Below are positions 9,060 through 18,933 of a stretch of 64,000 nucleotides of DNA, piece by piece (positions within the stretch are counted from its first letter, which is position 1; each line of letters starts with the position of its first letter). Origin of the DNA: Desulfomonile tiedjei DSM 6799 (GTDB lineage: Bacteria > Desulfobacterota > Desulfomonilia > Desulfomonilales > Desulfomonilaceae); the NCBI RefSeq assembly GCF_000266945.1, contig NC_018025.1:2170001-2234000 (forward strand). Direction: 5' to 3'. The position numbers were made by a program, and so were the translations under genes. The notes under the pieces are model-generated. The model was not told where the DNA came from and searched no databases. It saw only the letters and a program-made list of their open reading frames with translations.

Positions 9060-9806
9060 ATGCGACAGAAGCCCTTTTCAGAAGTTGCGTTCACACAGAA
9101 TTTACCAATGTCGGACGGGGAAAAAGTCACCATGGGCTCGAAAAAAAATGCTTCAGACAAGAATCCAAAATCCGGAACACCTGGGAAAACGACAGGTCGT
9201 GCGAAACAGCAGAAAGTACTCTCCGAAGCCGAATTACAGGCCAGACTGCTCCAGGTGCTCGAAAAGCAGGAAGAACGAGGATTCACGTGTGGTGAGCTCT
9301 CCAAGAAGTGCGGGTTGGATTGGCGTCGAGGACTCGCTGTAAAACTGGGAGCGAAGAAGCCCGAGGCAGGTTCTCAGGATGTCCAATCATTTGTATACGA
9401 TCTCTGGAGAAGAGGGCTCGTGTTCTCGGAACCACCGGGAAAAGGCAAGCGATCATGCAGATTCTGGTCCATGATTGGTGCTAGAGCTCACTTTCCCCTG
9501 GCATTTCCGTCATCGGCTGCCCAGATGTCGGAGCCAAATGCATTGTCCGTAGATCGTTTGAAAAGCGCTTATGACAAATTCGTGCCTCAGCATTTGGGCG
9601 GATTCGTTCCAATATACAAGGTGCGTCGTGAGCTGGAGGCATTCAAGGAAGAGTTTGACACTCTTCTCAGGAACTTGAATGAACGGGACGAGCCTGTACT
9701 GGAACTTTTGGGAGGAGACCCGCAAAAATTTACCGACGACCAGAAGAACGATTCTTTTCGGCGTGGAGATCATCTGTTCCTCCGCATGAGGTGGAGGGAA
9801 ACATGA
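9060..9806 (+). CDS. Basic, probable winged-helix protein, first gene of a nuclease/ATPase operon
   Basis: I do not recognise the family. The 248-residue protein has a Lys/Gly/Ser-rich N-terminal tail, then ELQARLLQVLEKQEERGFTCGELSKKCG, which reads like a helix-turn-helix or winged-helix unit, followed by FVYDLWRRGLVF and GKRSCRFWSMIG (a plausible wing). The C-terminal half is helical (LKSAYDKFVPQHLGGFVPIYKVRRELEAF). The start is uncertain: ATGs at 9060, 9108 and 9132 are in frame and none has a strong ribosome site; 9132 has GGGGA upstream. The stop overlaps the next start by ATGA, so it is coupled to the ATPase. A DNA-recognition or adaptor role is inferred from context. Confidence 0.7.
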   Translation: MRQKPFSEVAFTQNLPMSDGEKVTMGSKKNASDKNPKSGTPGKTTGRAKQQKVLSEAELQARLLQVLEKQEERGFTCGELSKKCGLDWRRGLAVKLGAKKPEAGSQDVQSFVYDLWRRGLVFSEPPGKGKRSCRFWSMIGARAHFPLAFPSSAAQMSEPNALSVDRLKSAYDKFVPQHLGGFVPIYKVRRELEAFKEEFDTLLRNLNERDEPVLELLGGDPQKFTDDQKNDSFRRGDHLFLRMRWRET

Positions 9807-11872
9807 AACCGAAATCCCCTGACCTGCCTTTCGATCCGTTTGCCGCGCGAGCTGTGGGCGATCCCTGGAGATCTCCCGAACCTGATATAGCGACGGTGAA
9901 TGCGCAGCCGTTCGAGAGCATCATTAAACTCCTCGGGCAAATTCATAAGACTCCAAACCTTTCCGCATTGGTTTTGGGAGAAGCTGGGAGCGGGAAGAGT
10001 CATTTGATCAAACGACTTATGACTGCTCAAGGGAACAAGCTCATTTTTGTTTACGTACACCCGATGAAGAATCCGGTTACCATGTTCAGTAACCTGTTGG
10101 AGCGGGTCATGACCAATCTGGATTGCTCGCCCATGGGATTGGATGCTTTCTTCGGATGCACTCAACTGGACCTCATTGTGGCCAATGTGATCATTGCCGC
10201 TCTTGAAGAAAACCTGAAGGGTGGTCAGGTCAAGATTCCCCCACACTCTTTGAAAGCTTTGAAAGCCAATCCCGTCAAGATTTTTCAGCAGCAGAAGAAC
10301 ATGGCGAAGTGGGCCAAGATCTTGTCGAAGACCGAGGAGTTTCTTGCCTCGAAGCTTCCGAAAGACCTCATTTCCAAGATGGTCCTTAAGTTGCTCTTTC
10401 ATTATCTGGACGACTCCAAGAGAACCATAGTGCAATATCTCCTGAGCGGTTATCCTCCCGATGAAGACGATGCGAAAGCGCTTGGCATAAGGTTCCACGA
10501 GATCGATCTCACCATAGAGGCGCAGGAGGAAAGGTCCAAGCAGATCTTGAAAGCCATCGGCAGACTGTTGAGATTCTACCGCCCCATGATCCTTTGTTTC
10601 GATCAGTTGGAAAACCTCGATACGACGGCGCTGATCAGTTCCTTCGGAAAGTTGATCTCCGAGATAGTGAATGAAGTCGATAATATCTTGCCCATTGCGT
10701 TCATGCGTCCCGATACTCTTGAGTCCGGTTTTTCTGAAGAGAACCTTGATAAAGCAGCACGAGACAGACTTACATCCGAAGTGATCCCCCTTCAAGGGTG
10801 CAATTTGGAGCAAGCTTTGGATATCATTAAGGCAAGACTTAATTGGGCTTTTGAGGGATCTTCACAGGCACGCCCCAATCCGTTTTATCCATTCCAGGAG
10901 GAAGTGCTTCGCACAGAAATTCTGAAAGACGGAAACACTCCGAGAATGGTTTTGACAACTGCCAGCAAACTGATGGGCCACAAGTTTGTTCCCGAAGATC
11001 CTGTCGCGATCGTCAAGAAGTGTTTTCATGCCGAGCGGGAGCAGTTATTGGCAGCCCCCAACAAAGAGCCGTTCGCAAAAGATACCATAGTGGAAGCTCT
11101 GCATCTTTATTTCGGCAAGCTGAAGAACAACCTGGAATACGAGATAATTCATTTTGGGCAGGACAAGAATGTCGACCTGCGTCTGGAGATCAAGCGGCTC
11201 AAGAATAAGGCCGAGAAACGAAAGCTCGATATTGCGGTGGAAACATCCTCCCACGGAAAAACATTGATCAAGAATCTCGGGAACCTTATCACCAGGATCC
11301 AAACCGGCAATACGGATGTAGCGGTTTTCCTCCGGGATGCCGACAGCCCCATACCGCCTGCTCCGAACAAAATGCCCAAGACTGTGGAACAACTCAAGAT
11401 ATTTGAGGATTGCGGCGGAACCAAGCTATATGTGGATTACAGTCAGTTGGCCGATCTCTATGCGCTTGTGTACACGAGAAACAAAATTCCTCCCGGCGAC
11501 TTGTCATATGTGTCCAACGATCGCGGAGATCGCAAGGTCGTGAGCATGGAGGATTTCGCATCATTTTTGACAGCCCACTATAAGTCTTCATTCCTGGCAA
11601 ATATTGAAAAAAAGTTCTTAACGGGAAAAACCAGCCGATCCAAACCTCCTCCCGGAATTACTCCTGAACAAGGAGGAGAAATCGTTTCCCGCATCATAGA
11701 GGTGCTCGATCGTCCTCCGTACAAGTTCAAGCTGGAACAGATAGCATCCCATCTCCAAAAGCAGAAAGGCGCCGGACAGATTACGCTGGATCAACTCGCT
11801 GTGGTCATAAGCCAGCACAATAACGTAATCGGATATTACGCAGTTACTCCTCCTATCTATTTCCTCAAGTAA
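9803..11872 (+). CDS. AAA/ORC-like ATPase of the nuclease-HerA operon
   Basis: This is a P-loop ATPase of about 689 residues. Walker A GEAGSGKS is at residues 59-66 and Walker B ILCFDQLENLD near residue 265, followed by a conserved-looking FMRPDTLESGF sensor region and an EVIPLQGCNLEQALDII segment, as in ORC/Cdc6-like and STAND-related ATPases. The C-terminal 250 residues are of unknown fold: KLDIAVETSSHGK, DVAVFLRDAD and KLYVDYSQLADL read as an alpha/beta domain, and the extreme end (IIEVLDRPPYKFKLEQIASHLQ) looks like another winged helix. The start at 9803 has GGAGGG four bases upstream; an upstream in-frame GTG at 9791 is less likely. Together with its neighbours it probably works on DNA. 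Confidence 0.85.
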   Translation: MKPKSPDLPFDPFAARAVGDPWRSPEPDIATVNAQPFESIIKLLGQIHKTPNLSALVLGEAGSGKSHLIKRLMTAQGNKLIFVYVHPMKNPVTMFSNLLERVMTNLDCSPMGLDAFFGCTQLDLIVANVIIAALEENLKGGQVKIPPHSLKALKANPVKIFQQQKNMAKWAKILSKTEEFLASKLPKDLISKMVLKLLFHYLDDSKRTIVQYLLSGYPPDEDDAKALGIRFHEIDLTIEAQEERSKQILKAIGRLLRFYRPMILCFDQLENLDTTALISSFGKLISEIVNEVDNILPIAFMRPDTLESGFSEENLDKAARDRLTSEVIPLQGCNLEQALDIIKARLNWAFEGSSQARPNPFYPFQEEVLRTEILKDGNTPRMVLTTASKLMGHKFVPEDPVAIVKKCFHAEREQLLAAPNKEPFAKDTIVEALHLYFGKLKNNLEYEIIHFGQDKNVDLRLEIKRLKNKAEKRKLDIAVETSSHGKTLIKNLGNLITRIQTGNTDVAVFLRDADSPIPPAPNKMPKTVEQLKIFEDCGGTKLYVDYSQLADLYALVYTRNKIPPGDLSYVSNDRGDRKVVSMEDFASFLTAHYKSSFLANIEKKFLTGKTSRSKPPPGITPEQGGEIVSRIIEVLDRPPYKFKLEQIASHLQKQKGAGQITLDQLAVVISQHNNVIGYYAVTPPIYFLK

Positions 11873-11881
11873 AAGGTGCGC

Positions 11882-13912
11882 ATGATACTGTGGCCCACCC
11901 ATATCAGGAGAGCGTGTCTTTGCCCCAGGATACTGGTGGATGAATATAAGAGCCGCCGCAAGCATAAGCTGTTTCAAGATGAGCTTGTGCTTCCGGGAGC
12001 ATTCTTTCATGATTCTGTGGCGGGACCCATGTTCCAGGCTATAGCATCCGGAAAAGATGGCGATCTCACGGAACTCCTGGAATCGAGTGGAAAGGATCGG
12101 CAGGACTTCAATGTGCAATTATGGGCCCATCTGGACAGGAAATATCTCACTCCAGCTTTCTTCTCCAGGTCAAAGCCCAAAAATCTCTCCGGAGATCATA
12201 TCCTGATATTTGCTCGCGGCCTGGGAAAATTGTCCGAATTTCTTGCTGAGGAAATCTTCAGCCAAAGACCTCTTTTCAAAACGTCCGCTGACACACTGAA
12301 ATCCCTTTTTCTGCCGCCGGAAAAGAAGATGAGCAAGAGATTGATTACGGAATCCGGCGTTTCTCTTACTATCCGCGGAAAATACGATGCATTGCTCTTT
12401 GATGCAAAAGATCAAGAATTCGTCGTGTTGGAATTTAAGTGCAAGAGTGATTACGAGCTGATCGGAGATCTTGAGCAGGTGTCAACGTATGCCTGGATGA
12501 TTCGGGAGACTTCGGGAATTCCTGCACGGGCCGTGATTTTTTATCTGGGACAAGAACCCGAAGTAAAACTCTTCACGAGTCAGATGTTGGAAGAAGCATT
12601 CCAAGTAAGCCTAAAGCTCATAAATGAAATGGGGAATTGGCTCAGTGCAGCAAATCTACCGAATGCAGGAATTCCTCCTACCACAGTGGAAGGTCTCTGC
12701 GGAATATGCTCACTGAGAAGCGATTGCGATAAGCGGTTTGGTGCCAGAAATCCTCAGCTAACCGAGCGATTGCGGAGCAGGGTAGAGAGAGAAGCTCAAA
12801 AAGAGATACGCAGTGAAGGGATCTTAATCGGGAAGACGTTGGAAGATGAAGCGTCTCCGGTCTATTGGAATCCGTTCACCGGCGATCCTCGTCTTGCAAA
12901 CGGACACATGCTGGTTGTAGGGACCTCCGGGTCCGGCAAGACACAGGTTTTGAAGTCTCTCATTAGTGAAGTCGTTCACAAGAATTTGATTCCCATAGTT
13001 TTCGATTTTAACAACGACTACGTTACACCTGAATTCCTGCAACGCCACAACATGGAAGCCCATTATCCGGGAGACGGCTTACCGCTCAATCCTGTGGAAC
13101 TCGTTCCCGATCCTCTAACAGGGAAGATTCAGCTTGCCAGTGGAGTTTTCTCGACTGCGGGGATACTGAAAAGAGTGTACGGACTGGGAGTTCAGCAGGA
13201 AGCAAACCTTCGAGCCGCAATGATCGAATGTTACGCAGATCGTGGGATTACCAAGGAGACAACGGAAAAGCCTCCGTCAGGATACCCTGCGTTTGAGGAG
13301 CTCGAATCCAAAATCCTGGAGCTTCCCAATCACACTGCTTTGCTGAACAGACTTTCACCGATTTTCAGTCTCAACCTGTTTTCAGGCTCCAGAGACGATG
13401 AAGGTTTTGACGATTTCATCAAATCGCCTAAAGTGATCAGGCTTGCTCCTTTGCCCACGGAAGAAGTCAAGCTCGCAGTTGCGGAATTCGTATTGCTCAA
13501 ACTCTACAATCATTTTGTCAGCCAACCCCATCGGACTCATCCGGTGATGGCCGTTATCGTAGATGAAGCACACAAATTGAGCGGCTCGGAATCTATCGTA
13601 AAGCTTTTTCGTGAAATCCGGAAATTCGGGGTGGCCATGATTCTCTCTTCACAAAAGGCGAAGGATTTTCATTCGGACATTCATGCCAACGCCGCTTCAG
13701 GATTATTTTTGAAGAACTCGGAAATAACGGACAGGAAATACATTGCCGATCAACTCAAAGGATCGGATAAGCACAAAGAAGAGATCATAAACATTCTGGG
13801 ATTGCAGAAGACATTTGAAGGGCTCTTTCGCAACGATCATTACACCCCCTTTGTGAGATTGAGGGTAATTCCCTATTTTGAGAAATTCGAGTCCACGAAA
13901 TCGGAATCCTGA
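11882..13912 (+). CDS. Cas4/AddB-like Fe-S PD-(D/E)XK nuclease fused to a HerA-like ATPase
   Basis: This two-part protein has about 676 residues. The N-terminal part is a PD-(D/E)XK nuclease with GKYDALL (Asp169) and VLEFKCK (Glu184, Lys186), embraced by an Fe-S signature: C12/C14 in RRACLCPR and C273-x2-C276-x5-C282, the layout seen in Cas4 and AddB. The C-terminal part is a HerA/FtsK-type motor domain (DUF87-like) with Walker A GTSGSGKT at 347-354, IPIVFDFNNDY, Walker B VIVDEAHK (Asp561, Glu562) and an ILSSQKAKD sensor. Such enzymes translocate along and degrade DNA ends. It begins nine bases after the ATPase gene, with AAAGG upstream. All key residues are present, so it should be active. 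Confidence 0.88.
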   Translation: MILWPTHIRRACLCPRILVDEYKSRRKHKLFQDELVLPGAFFHDSVAGPMFQAIASGKDGDLTELLESSGKDRQDFNVQLWAHLDRKYLTPAFFSRSKPKNLSGDHILIFARGLGKLSEFLAEEIFSQRPLFKTSADTLKSLFLPPEKKMSKRLITESGVSLTIRGKYDALLFDAKDQEFVVLEFKCKSDYELIGDLEQVSTYAWMIRETSGIPARAVIFYLGQEPEVKLFTSQMLEEAFQVSLKLINEMGNWLSAANLPNAGIPPTTVEGLCGICSLRSDCDKRFGARNPQLTERLRSRVEREAQKEIRSEGILIGKTLEDEASPVYWNPFTGDPRLANGHMLVVGTSGSGKTQVLKSLISEVVHKNLIPIVFDFNNDYVTPEFLQRHNMEAHYPGDGLPLNPVELVPDPLTGKIQLASGVFSTAGILKRVYGLGVQQEANLRAAMIECYADRGITKETTEKPPSGYPAFEELESKILELPNHTALLNRLSPIFSLNLFSGSRDDEGFDDFIKSPKVIRLAPLPTEEVKLAVAEFVLLKLYNHFVSQPHRTHPVMAVIVDEAHKLSGSESIVKLFREIRKFGVAMILSSQKAKDFHSDIHANAASGLFLKNSEITDRKYIADQLKGSDKHKEEIINILGLQKTFEGLFRNDHYTPFVRLRVIPYFEKFESTKSES

Positions 13913-13988
13913 TATTAAGAATTCGTGACGCATTGATTCTTCAGCGCGATTTATACGGATTTGCATTCAGAGAGAGAGCAAATTGGTG

Positions 13989-14181
13989 CTATAGTCAGTG
14001 CCAAAAATTCTGTCGTTTATCCCTCGTGTGAATTACAGGATATTGGTAGGGACCGGCGTCCCTGCAGGTTCATTCTATCGATATCATTGATCATATTTAA
14101 GATGTGCCGGCACGGAGGCACGGCACCTACCAATCTTCCTAATCTTCAATCGGTCACTAATTTTGGCAACTGATATAATAC
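13989..14181. repeat. MITE-like dispersed repeat, copy A
   Basis: The element is about 190 bp. Its ends are complementary (GTGCCAAAAATT at the left, AATTTTGGCAAC at the right) and the middle contains GGGACCGGCGTCCC and GTGCCGGCACGGAGGCAC palindromes. Copies B (47903) and C (49191) share nearly the whole sequence. It carries no gene. It abuts the stop codon of the histidine kinase. Confidence 0.85.
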
Positions 14182-17100
14182 TAATGCAAATCAGTATAAC
14201 TCCGATCCAGAATCTTCCGCACTTCTCGCAACAATTCTCTCAACCTGAAGGGTTTAGCTACGAACCCTCTTGCCCCGAGTTCAAAACACTCTTTTATGGT
14301 AGAATCCGCCGAGCTGCCGCTGGCAACGAGAATTCCGGTCTTGTCGTCGATCTTCAAGAGTTCCTTGAGACACCCTTTACCACCCATTTCCGGCATGATC
14401 AGATCGAGAATCACCAGAGAAATCCGGGAGCTTTCCTTCTTAAACACGTCTAAAGCTTCCAGCCCATTCTTGGCCGTCAAGACGGTGTACCCGCCTTTTC
14501 TCAGAATTCTGGCACCCAGATCCCTGACGAACTCTTCATCATCCACCAGAAGTATTGTTTCTGTTCCTAATGCAAGCACTTTATCGGTTTCTCCGGATGG
14601 AGATTCCTCGATTGCCTTGATAGCCGGAAAATAGACGCGAAAAGTGCTTCCGAGACCGATCTCACTCTCACACCTTATGTGACCTCCGTGCTGGTTAACG
14701 ATACCATACACCATAGAAAGCCCCAATCCGGTGCCTCTTCCCAATTCCTTGGTGGTGTAAAATGGTTCAAAAATACGTTGAAGCGTCTCTCGACCCATGC
14801 CGTGTCCGGTATCGGAAACAGAAAGCAGGACATATTGACCCGGTTGTGTATTCGCATAGGTTCGACAATATTCCTCATCCAGGACAATGTTTTCGGTTTT
14901 CAATGTGAGAGTGCCTTTTTCTCCCATTGCGTCTCTCGCATTCACTGCGAGGTTCATGATGATCTGCTCGATTTGGCCCGGATCGGCATCCATCCTCATG
15001 AGGTCGCCTGCCAAATCGAGTTTAATGCCAATCATCTTTGGAATGGTACGCTGAAGAAGTTTCTTCACGGTTCGCACCTGGTTATTCAAATCCATTGGTA
15101 TCGGTTTGGTTTCCACTTTTCTACCTAAAGTAAGCAGATTTCGAACAAGATCAGCGCCACTGGAAGCCGCATGATGAATCTTATGGAGATCGCTGTAATC
15201 CGAATCTTCTTTGGATTTTGCGGCAAGCATCAGTTCCGAAAAGCCCAGGACAACTTGCAGAATGTTGTTGAAATCGTGTGCCATGCCTCCTGCAAGAGTC
15301 CCTATGGCTTCCATTTTCTGAGCCTGCAAGAGCTGTCTCTGTAACGACACTTCTTTGGTAACATCTCTCTTGACTGCTACATAGTTTGTTATCTCGCCTG
15401 AATCGGCTTTTACAGGGGAAATCGATACGTCTTCTTCAAACAACGTCCCCTCTTTCCTCCTGTTGATGAGGTGGCCGGTCCAGGTCTTTCCATGAGTTAT
15501 CGTATCCCACATATGCCTGTAGAATTCGTTGTCATGACGACCGCTCTTAAGAATTCGCGGGTTGTTCCCGACAACCTCTTGCAGCGAATACCCCGTGGTC
15601 CTTTCAAACGAGGGATTTACGTACACGATGGTACCCTGAGCATCGGTAATTTCGACAGTCTCTGCAGCTTGCTCGACTGCAGCGGCCAAGCGGCTGCGTG
15701 CCTCCTCCAGTATCTTCCGCTGAGTGATATCGCTGATTACGCCCACAGTAGCTCTGTATGTGCCGTCGACGTCTCGCAACGCGGATACGCTCACATCTGC
15801 CCAGAGGGTAGAACCATCCTTTCGCAGGAAGCGCTTTTCCAGGCGGTACCCTTCCGTCTTCCCTTGAATCATGGCTTCATGTAACATCTTGGATCTGACA
15901 ATATCCTCGGGATGTGTCACATCAAATACGGTGAGACATTGAAGTTCTTCCGGAGCGTACCCCAAAAATTCGGACAAGGTGCTATTCACTTCAAGGAAGG
16001 TTCCTTGAGGGGCCACCAGGTCAATGCCGACGGAAGCAGTGTTGAACGTGGCACGGTATTTCTGCTCGCTTTCCAGAAGAGCTCTTTCAGCCTTCTTTCT
16101 CTGCGTTATGTCCTGAAACACGCAATGGCTGTGCCTGAATTTTCCATCTTCCGTCCAAACGATCCTGCCATCAACAGACACATCGATGATTGACTCGTCT
16201 CTGCACACCATTCGATATTCAACTCCGGAGATGTGTCCGGCACGTTTGAACTCGGGGAACATTTCTTCAAAATGGTCCCGTGAACAGGCATTCAGGAAAT
16301 CGGAAAACCTTTTCCCGATAACTTCACTGCGGGTATATCCGAGTAACTGGAGCCACGTCATGTTGACCTGTAACAGATAGCCATCTTCATCCAGCGATTG
16401 GTACGCAACAGGTGCTTCCTCATACAAAAGACGAAATCTATTTTCGCTCTGGATTAGAGCATCTTCGGCCCGCTTGCGGTCAGTGATGTCTACGAATGTC
16501 ACCACCACCTGCTCCAACTCGTTCTTCTCATTGATCGCAGGATAAGCATTGACCAAACCCCAGGCTCGATCGTTGCTTCCAGGTCGATCCATACCCACCA
16601 CGCAGTTGGAAATGGGCTCCAATGTTGAAATGACTCGATTTACCGGGTACTCGTCAGGAGGTAAAGGCGACCCATCTTCGCGAACATACATCCAGTCCTC
16701 ATCTGAAGACGTTTTTCCTATCATTTTCTCACTGGATACACCAAGCATTTCCGAAGCGACCCTATTGCAGAGCAGAATACGCGTATCGGGCGCATGGACC
16801 ACTACTCCTGCGTCCAGGTTCTCGATGAGAAGACGATGGTTTTTCTCGGACTCAAGGATTATCTCTTCTGCTCGCTTAAGGTCGGTTATGTCTCGAAGGC
16901 TGGACCTGCTGATTAATATGGCTCCGTTCTCGTCGCAGACTGCCGACGCATTCAGAATGACATTGATCGTGCTCCCGTCAGCACGTAATAGTTGGAGTTC
17001 GATATTGTGAACATTGCCTGCAGCCAGAAAGACTTGGAATGCTTTGCATGCATCCTCGCGACTGTCCGGATGATATATTTCGAGTACGGGGCGTCCGATA

Positions 17101-18251
17101 ATGGCTTCCTTGGAGTATCCTGTCATTCGGCTGAGGGTTTGGTTGCATCCGACAACTCGGCTGGTTGTTGCGTCTACAGAGACATACATGTCAGGAGCGT
17201 TTTCGTAGAGATCACGGTAACGCCGTTCACTTTCCAGAAGAGTCGATTCAGCTAGTTCTCGGGCTTCCGCTGTGTGGGCAAGGATTCGGCGAACCGCCTC
17301 TATTTCCATGATGGACAATTCTGAGACATCTCTCAGCCGGGTCTCTACCAATGCCCGAACAGAGGCGGCCAACTTACGGCTTGCTCGCCATCCGCCCGAA
17401 ATGCTGATCAAAGTGACTGCCAGAATAGCGGCAGCCAAAACGAATGTCGCTAGGAAAAGTGGGGCCCGGTAAACATCAGCAGGGATTTCCAGTACCACAG
17501 ACCATGGAGTGAGAGAGGATTTGGCAACGAAGCGTTTGGAGTCGCTGTAGGAGCTATTGTCAGTGTCAGGCGATGAACGGTGTGCCATAACTTCTTCAGT
17601 ACCGTCGAGCAGCCTTAACGACCATTCAGAAGGTAATGAGACCTTTTCGAGTCGTTCCTGAAATTGGCTGGTTTGGATGACGCTGATCAAGAGAAGCTTT
17701 GTTGCCCCATTGCGTATGACCGGCACAGCTATTGCAACCAGAGGTTCTTTCGCAATGGGTCCGAAGAACACGTCTCCTACCGCCGGATTTCCAGTTTCAA
17801 GTGCAACTGGTGCTGCGGCGCGACCTTTGGGTAGGGGCAGTCTCGGCAGTGGGGTTCCTAAAGGTAAGCGGGTGTTCAGTAGCATCTGCATTGACGTATC
17901 AGCCAGGACGATATGACTGCCAAAACGTCTGTGGAACGCCTGTGCTACGATGTAAAACTCATTGAACCGTTGAAGATCGTCCAACAGTGGAGAAGAGCTC
18001 AATACTTGCATGGCCGCCATCTGTGAACCGATCTTCTGATCGATGGCCATTGCGACGTTCCGAGCTTGATGCTCCGCGTCTTCATTTCTTTGAGTCTGGA
18101 GGGTATAGACGTACGTCACAGCGAGGAACATTGCCAGAACTACGAGAGGCAGCACACAAAACCAGATCAGCCTTGTCTGGAACGAAAGGAGTGACAGAGC
18201 CCGCGCTTTTTTCCCAGGAGTAGCGACCTGCTTGGGAGATGTATCACTCAT
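14181..18251 (-). CDS. Membrane hybrid sensor histidine kinase with five PAS domains and a receiver domain
   Basis: From the ATG at 18251 (GGAG upstream) the protein has 1356 residues. Domains in order: membrane span near residue 28-50, an extracytoplasmic Cache-like sensor to about 265, a second span near 268-290, five PAS domains (starting with RYRDLYENAPD, NHRLLIENLDA, RFRLLYEEAPV, KYRATFNTASV and AAAVEQAAETV), a HisKA domain with the phosphorylatable His in GGMAHDFNN, a HATPase domain (VNARDAMGEKG, GTGLGLSMVYG) and a C-terminal receiver with Asp in VILDLIMPEMGG. It probably senses an external ligand and internal redox or small-molecule cues and relays phosphate to unknown partners. No cognate output regulator is adjacent. 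An upstream extension of 30 residues is possible but less likely. Confidence 0.93.
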   Translation of the reverse strand: MSDTSPKQVATPGKKARALSLLSFQTRLIWFCVLPLVVLAMFLAVTYVYTLQTQRNEDAEHQARNVAMAIDQKIGSQMAAMQVLSSSPLLDDLQRFNEFYIVAQAFHRRFGSHIVLADTSMQMLLNTRLPLGTPLPRLPLPKGRAAAPVALETGNPAVGDVFFGPIAKEPLVAIAVPVIRNGATKLLLISVIQTSQFQERLEKVSLPSEWSLRLLDGTEEVMAHRSSPDTDNSSYSDSKRFVAKSSLTPWSVVLEIPADVYRAPLFLATFVLAAAILAVTLISISGGWRASRKLAASVRALVETRLRDVSELSIMEIEAVRRILAHTAEARELAESTLLESERRYRDLYENAPDMYVSVDATTSRVVGCNQTLSRMTGYSKEAIIGRPVLEIYHPDSREDACKAFQVFLAAGNVHNIELQLLRADGSTINVILNASAVCDENGAILISRSSLRDITDLKRAEEIILESEKNHRLLIENLDAGVVVHAPDTRILLCNRVASEMLGVSSEKMIGKTSSDEDWMYVREDGSPLPPDEYPVNRVISTLEPISNCVVGMDRPGSNDRAWGLVNAYPAINEKNELEQVVVTFVDITDRKRAEDALIQSENRFRLLYEEAPVAYQSLDEDGYLLQVNMTWLQLLGYTRSEVIGKRFSDFLNACSRDHFEEMFPEFKRAGHISGVEYRMVCRDESIIDVSVDGRIVWTEDGKFRHSHCVFQDITQRKKAERALLESEQKYRATFNTASVGIDLVAPQGTFLEVNSTLSEFLGYAPEELQCLTVFDVTHPEDIVRSKMLHEAMIQGKTEGYRLEKRFLRKDGSTLWADVSVSALRDVDGTYRATVGVISDITQRKILEEARSRLAAAVEQAAETVEITDAQGTIVYVNPSFERTTGYSLQEVVGNNPRILKSGRHDNEFYRHMWDTITHGKTWTGHLINRRKEGTLFEEDVSISPVKADSGEITNYVAVKRDVTKEVSLQRQLLQAQKMEAIGTLAGGMAHDFNNILQVVLGFSELMLAAKSKEDSDYSDLHKIHHAASSGADLVRNLLTLGRKVETKPIPMDLNNQVRTVKKLLQRTIPKMIGIKLDLAGDLMRMDADPGQIEQIIMNLAVNARDAMGEKGTLTLKTENIVLDEEYCRTYANTQPGQYVLLSVSDTGHGMGRETLQRIFEPFYTTKELGRGTGLGLSMVYGIVNQHGGHIRCESEIGLGSTFRVYFPAIKAIEESPSGETDKVLALGTETILLVDDEEFVRDLGARILRKGGYTVLTAKNGLEALDVFKKESSRISLVILDLIMPEMGGKGCLKELLKIDDKTGILVASGSSADSTIKECFELGARGFVAKPFRLRELLREVRKILDRSYTDLH

Positions 18252-18933
18252 GCATCGACTCCAGAGGCAAAGTGCAATCCAACTCCAAACTCTCCAGATC
18301 CGGTCGCAAATCAGCCGCCTGAGACTGTGCCGTGTAAACATAGGTTATGACGCAGATCTTACGAGATGGTTGAGCTAGAAAATCGCGCTCAGGATGAAAG
18401 CGAAACCGATCCCCTGAACAAAATTGGAGTTGAAGCAAGCCATTGTGTCCCAAAATATCCCCGTGAGCGGAAGGGGTTATGACCTGGTGCCGAAGGATTA
18501 CTTTCTTCATCCCCACAACAATCGATACGGAAGAACGATTCTATTGCCCCCTCCAGGGTAGGTCGGGTCTGCCGATCCAGTCGGACTGCAAAATGCAGGT
18601 AGACCTGTACATCGGCTGAAAACCGGATTCTTAAGTGGATATTCAGTATCTTACACGAAATCGTACGATGAACCAACTAATAATTTCATTCTTTTCACTT
18701 GCAGCAGAGATGATTTCTTCCTTGAGTGATTATTACGGCTTAGGGAAAGTGAATCCTTATAGCTGAACTGAATAGCTTTCTGAAGAAACAGCCCTACCTC
18801 GGTTGATTTGGAAGACCGCTCTGACGAGAATGTCAAGGGATCGCATAGCGGACATGATTTCCCGGTATGCCGATTTCTTGAAAACCGGAGAATACAGGAA
18901 AACCATATCCAGTCTGATGTGAGGAACGAAGAG
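18252..18933. other. Intergenic region upstream of the kinase
   Basis: The gap lies between two minus-strand genes. An open frame of about 90 codons on the minus strand (18516-18244) ends in an ATGAGTGA overlap with the kinase start, the arrangement of a coupled upstream gene, but its start lacks a good ribosome site and its sequence shows no domain I know. I see no RNA gene. The kinase promoter should be here but no clear box stands out. Confidence 0.4.

Noticed and set aside
9770-10813. Minus-strand frame of 347 codons opposite the AAA ATPase gene
   Set aside because: The plus strand has Walker motifs and coupled neighbours; the antisense frame has none.
18244-18516. Minus-strand frame of 90 codons overlapping the kinase start by ATGAGTGA
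   Set aside because: The overlap is suggestive, but there is no good ribosome site at either possible start and no recognisable domain; kept only as a remark on the intergenic region.
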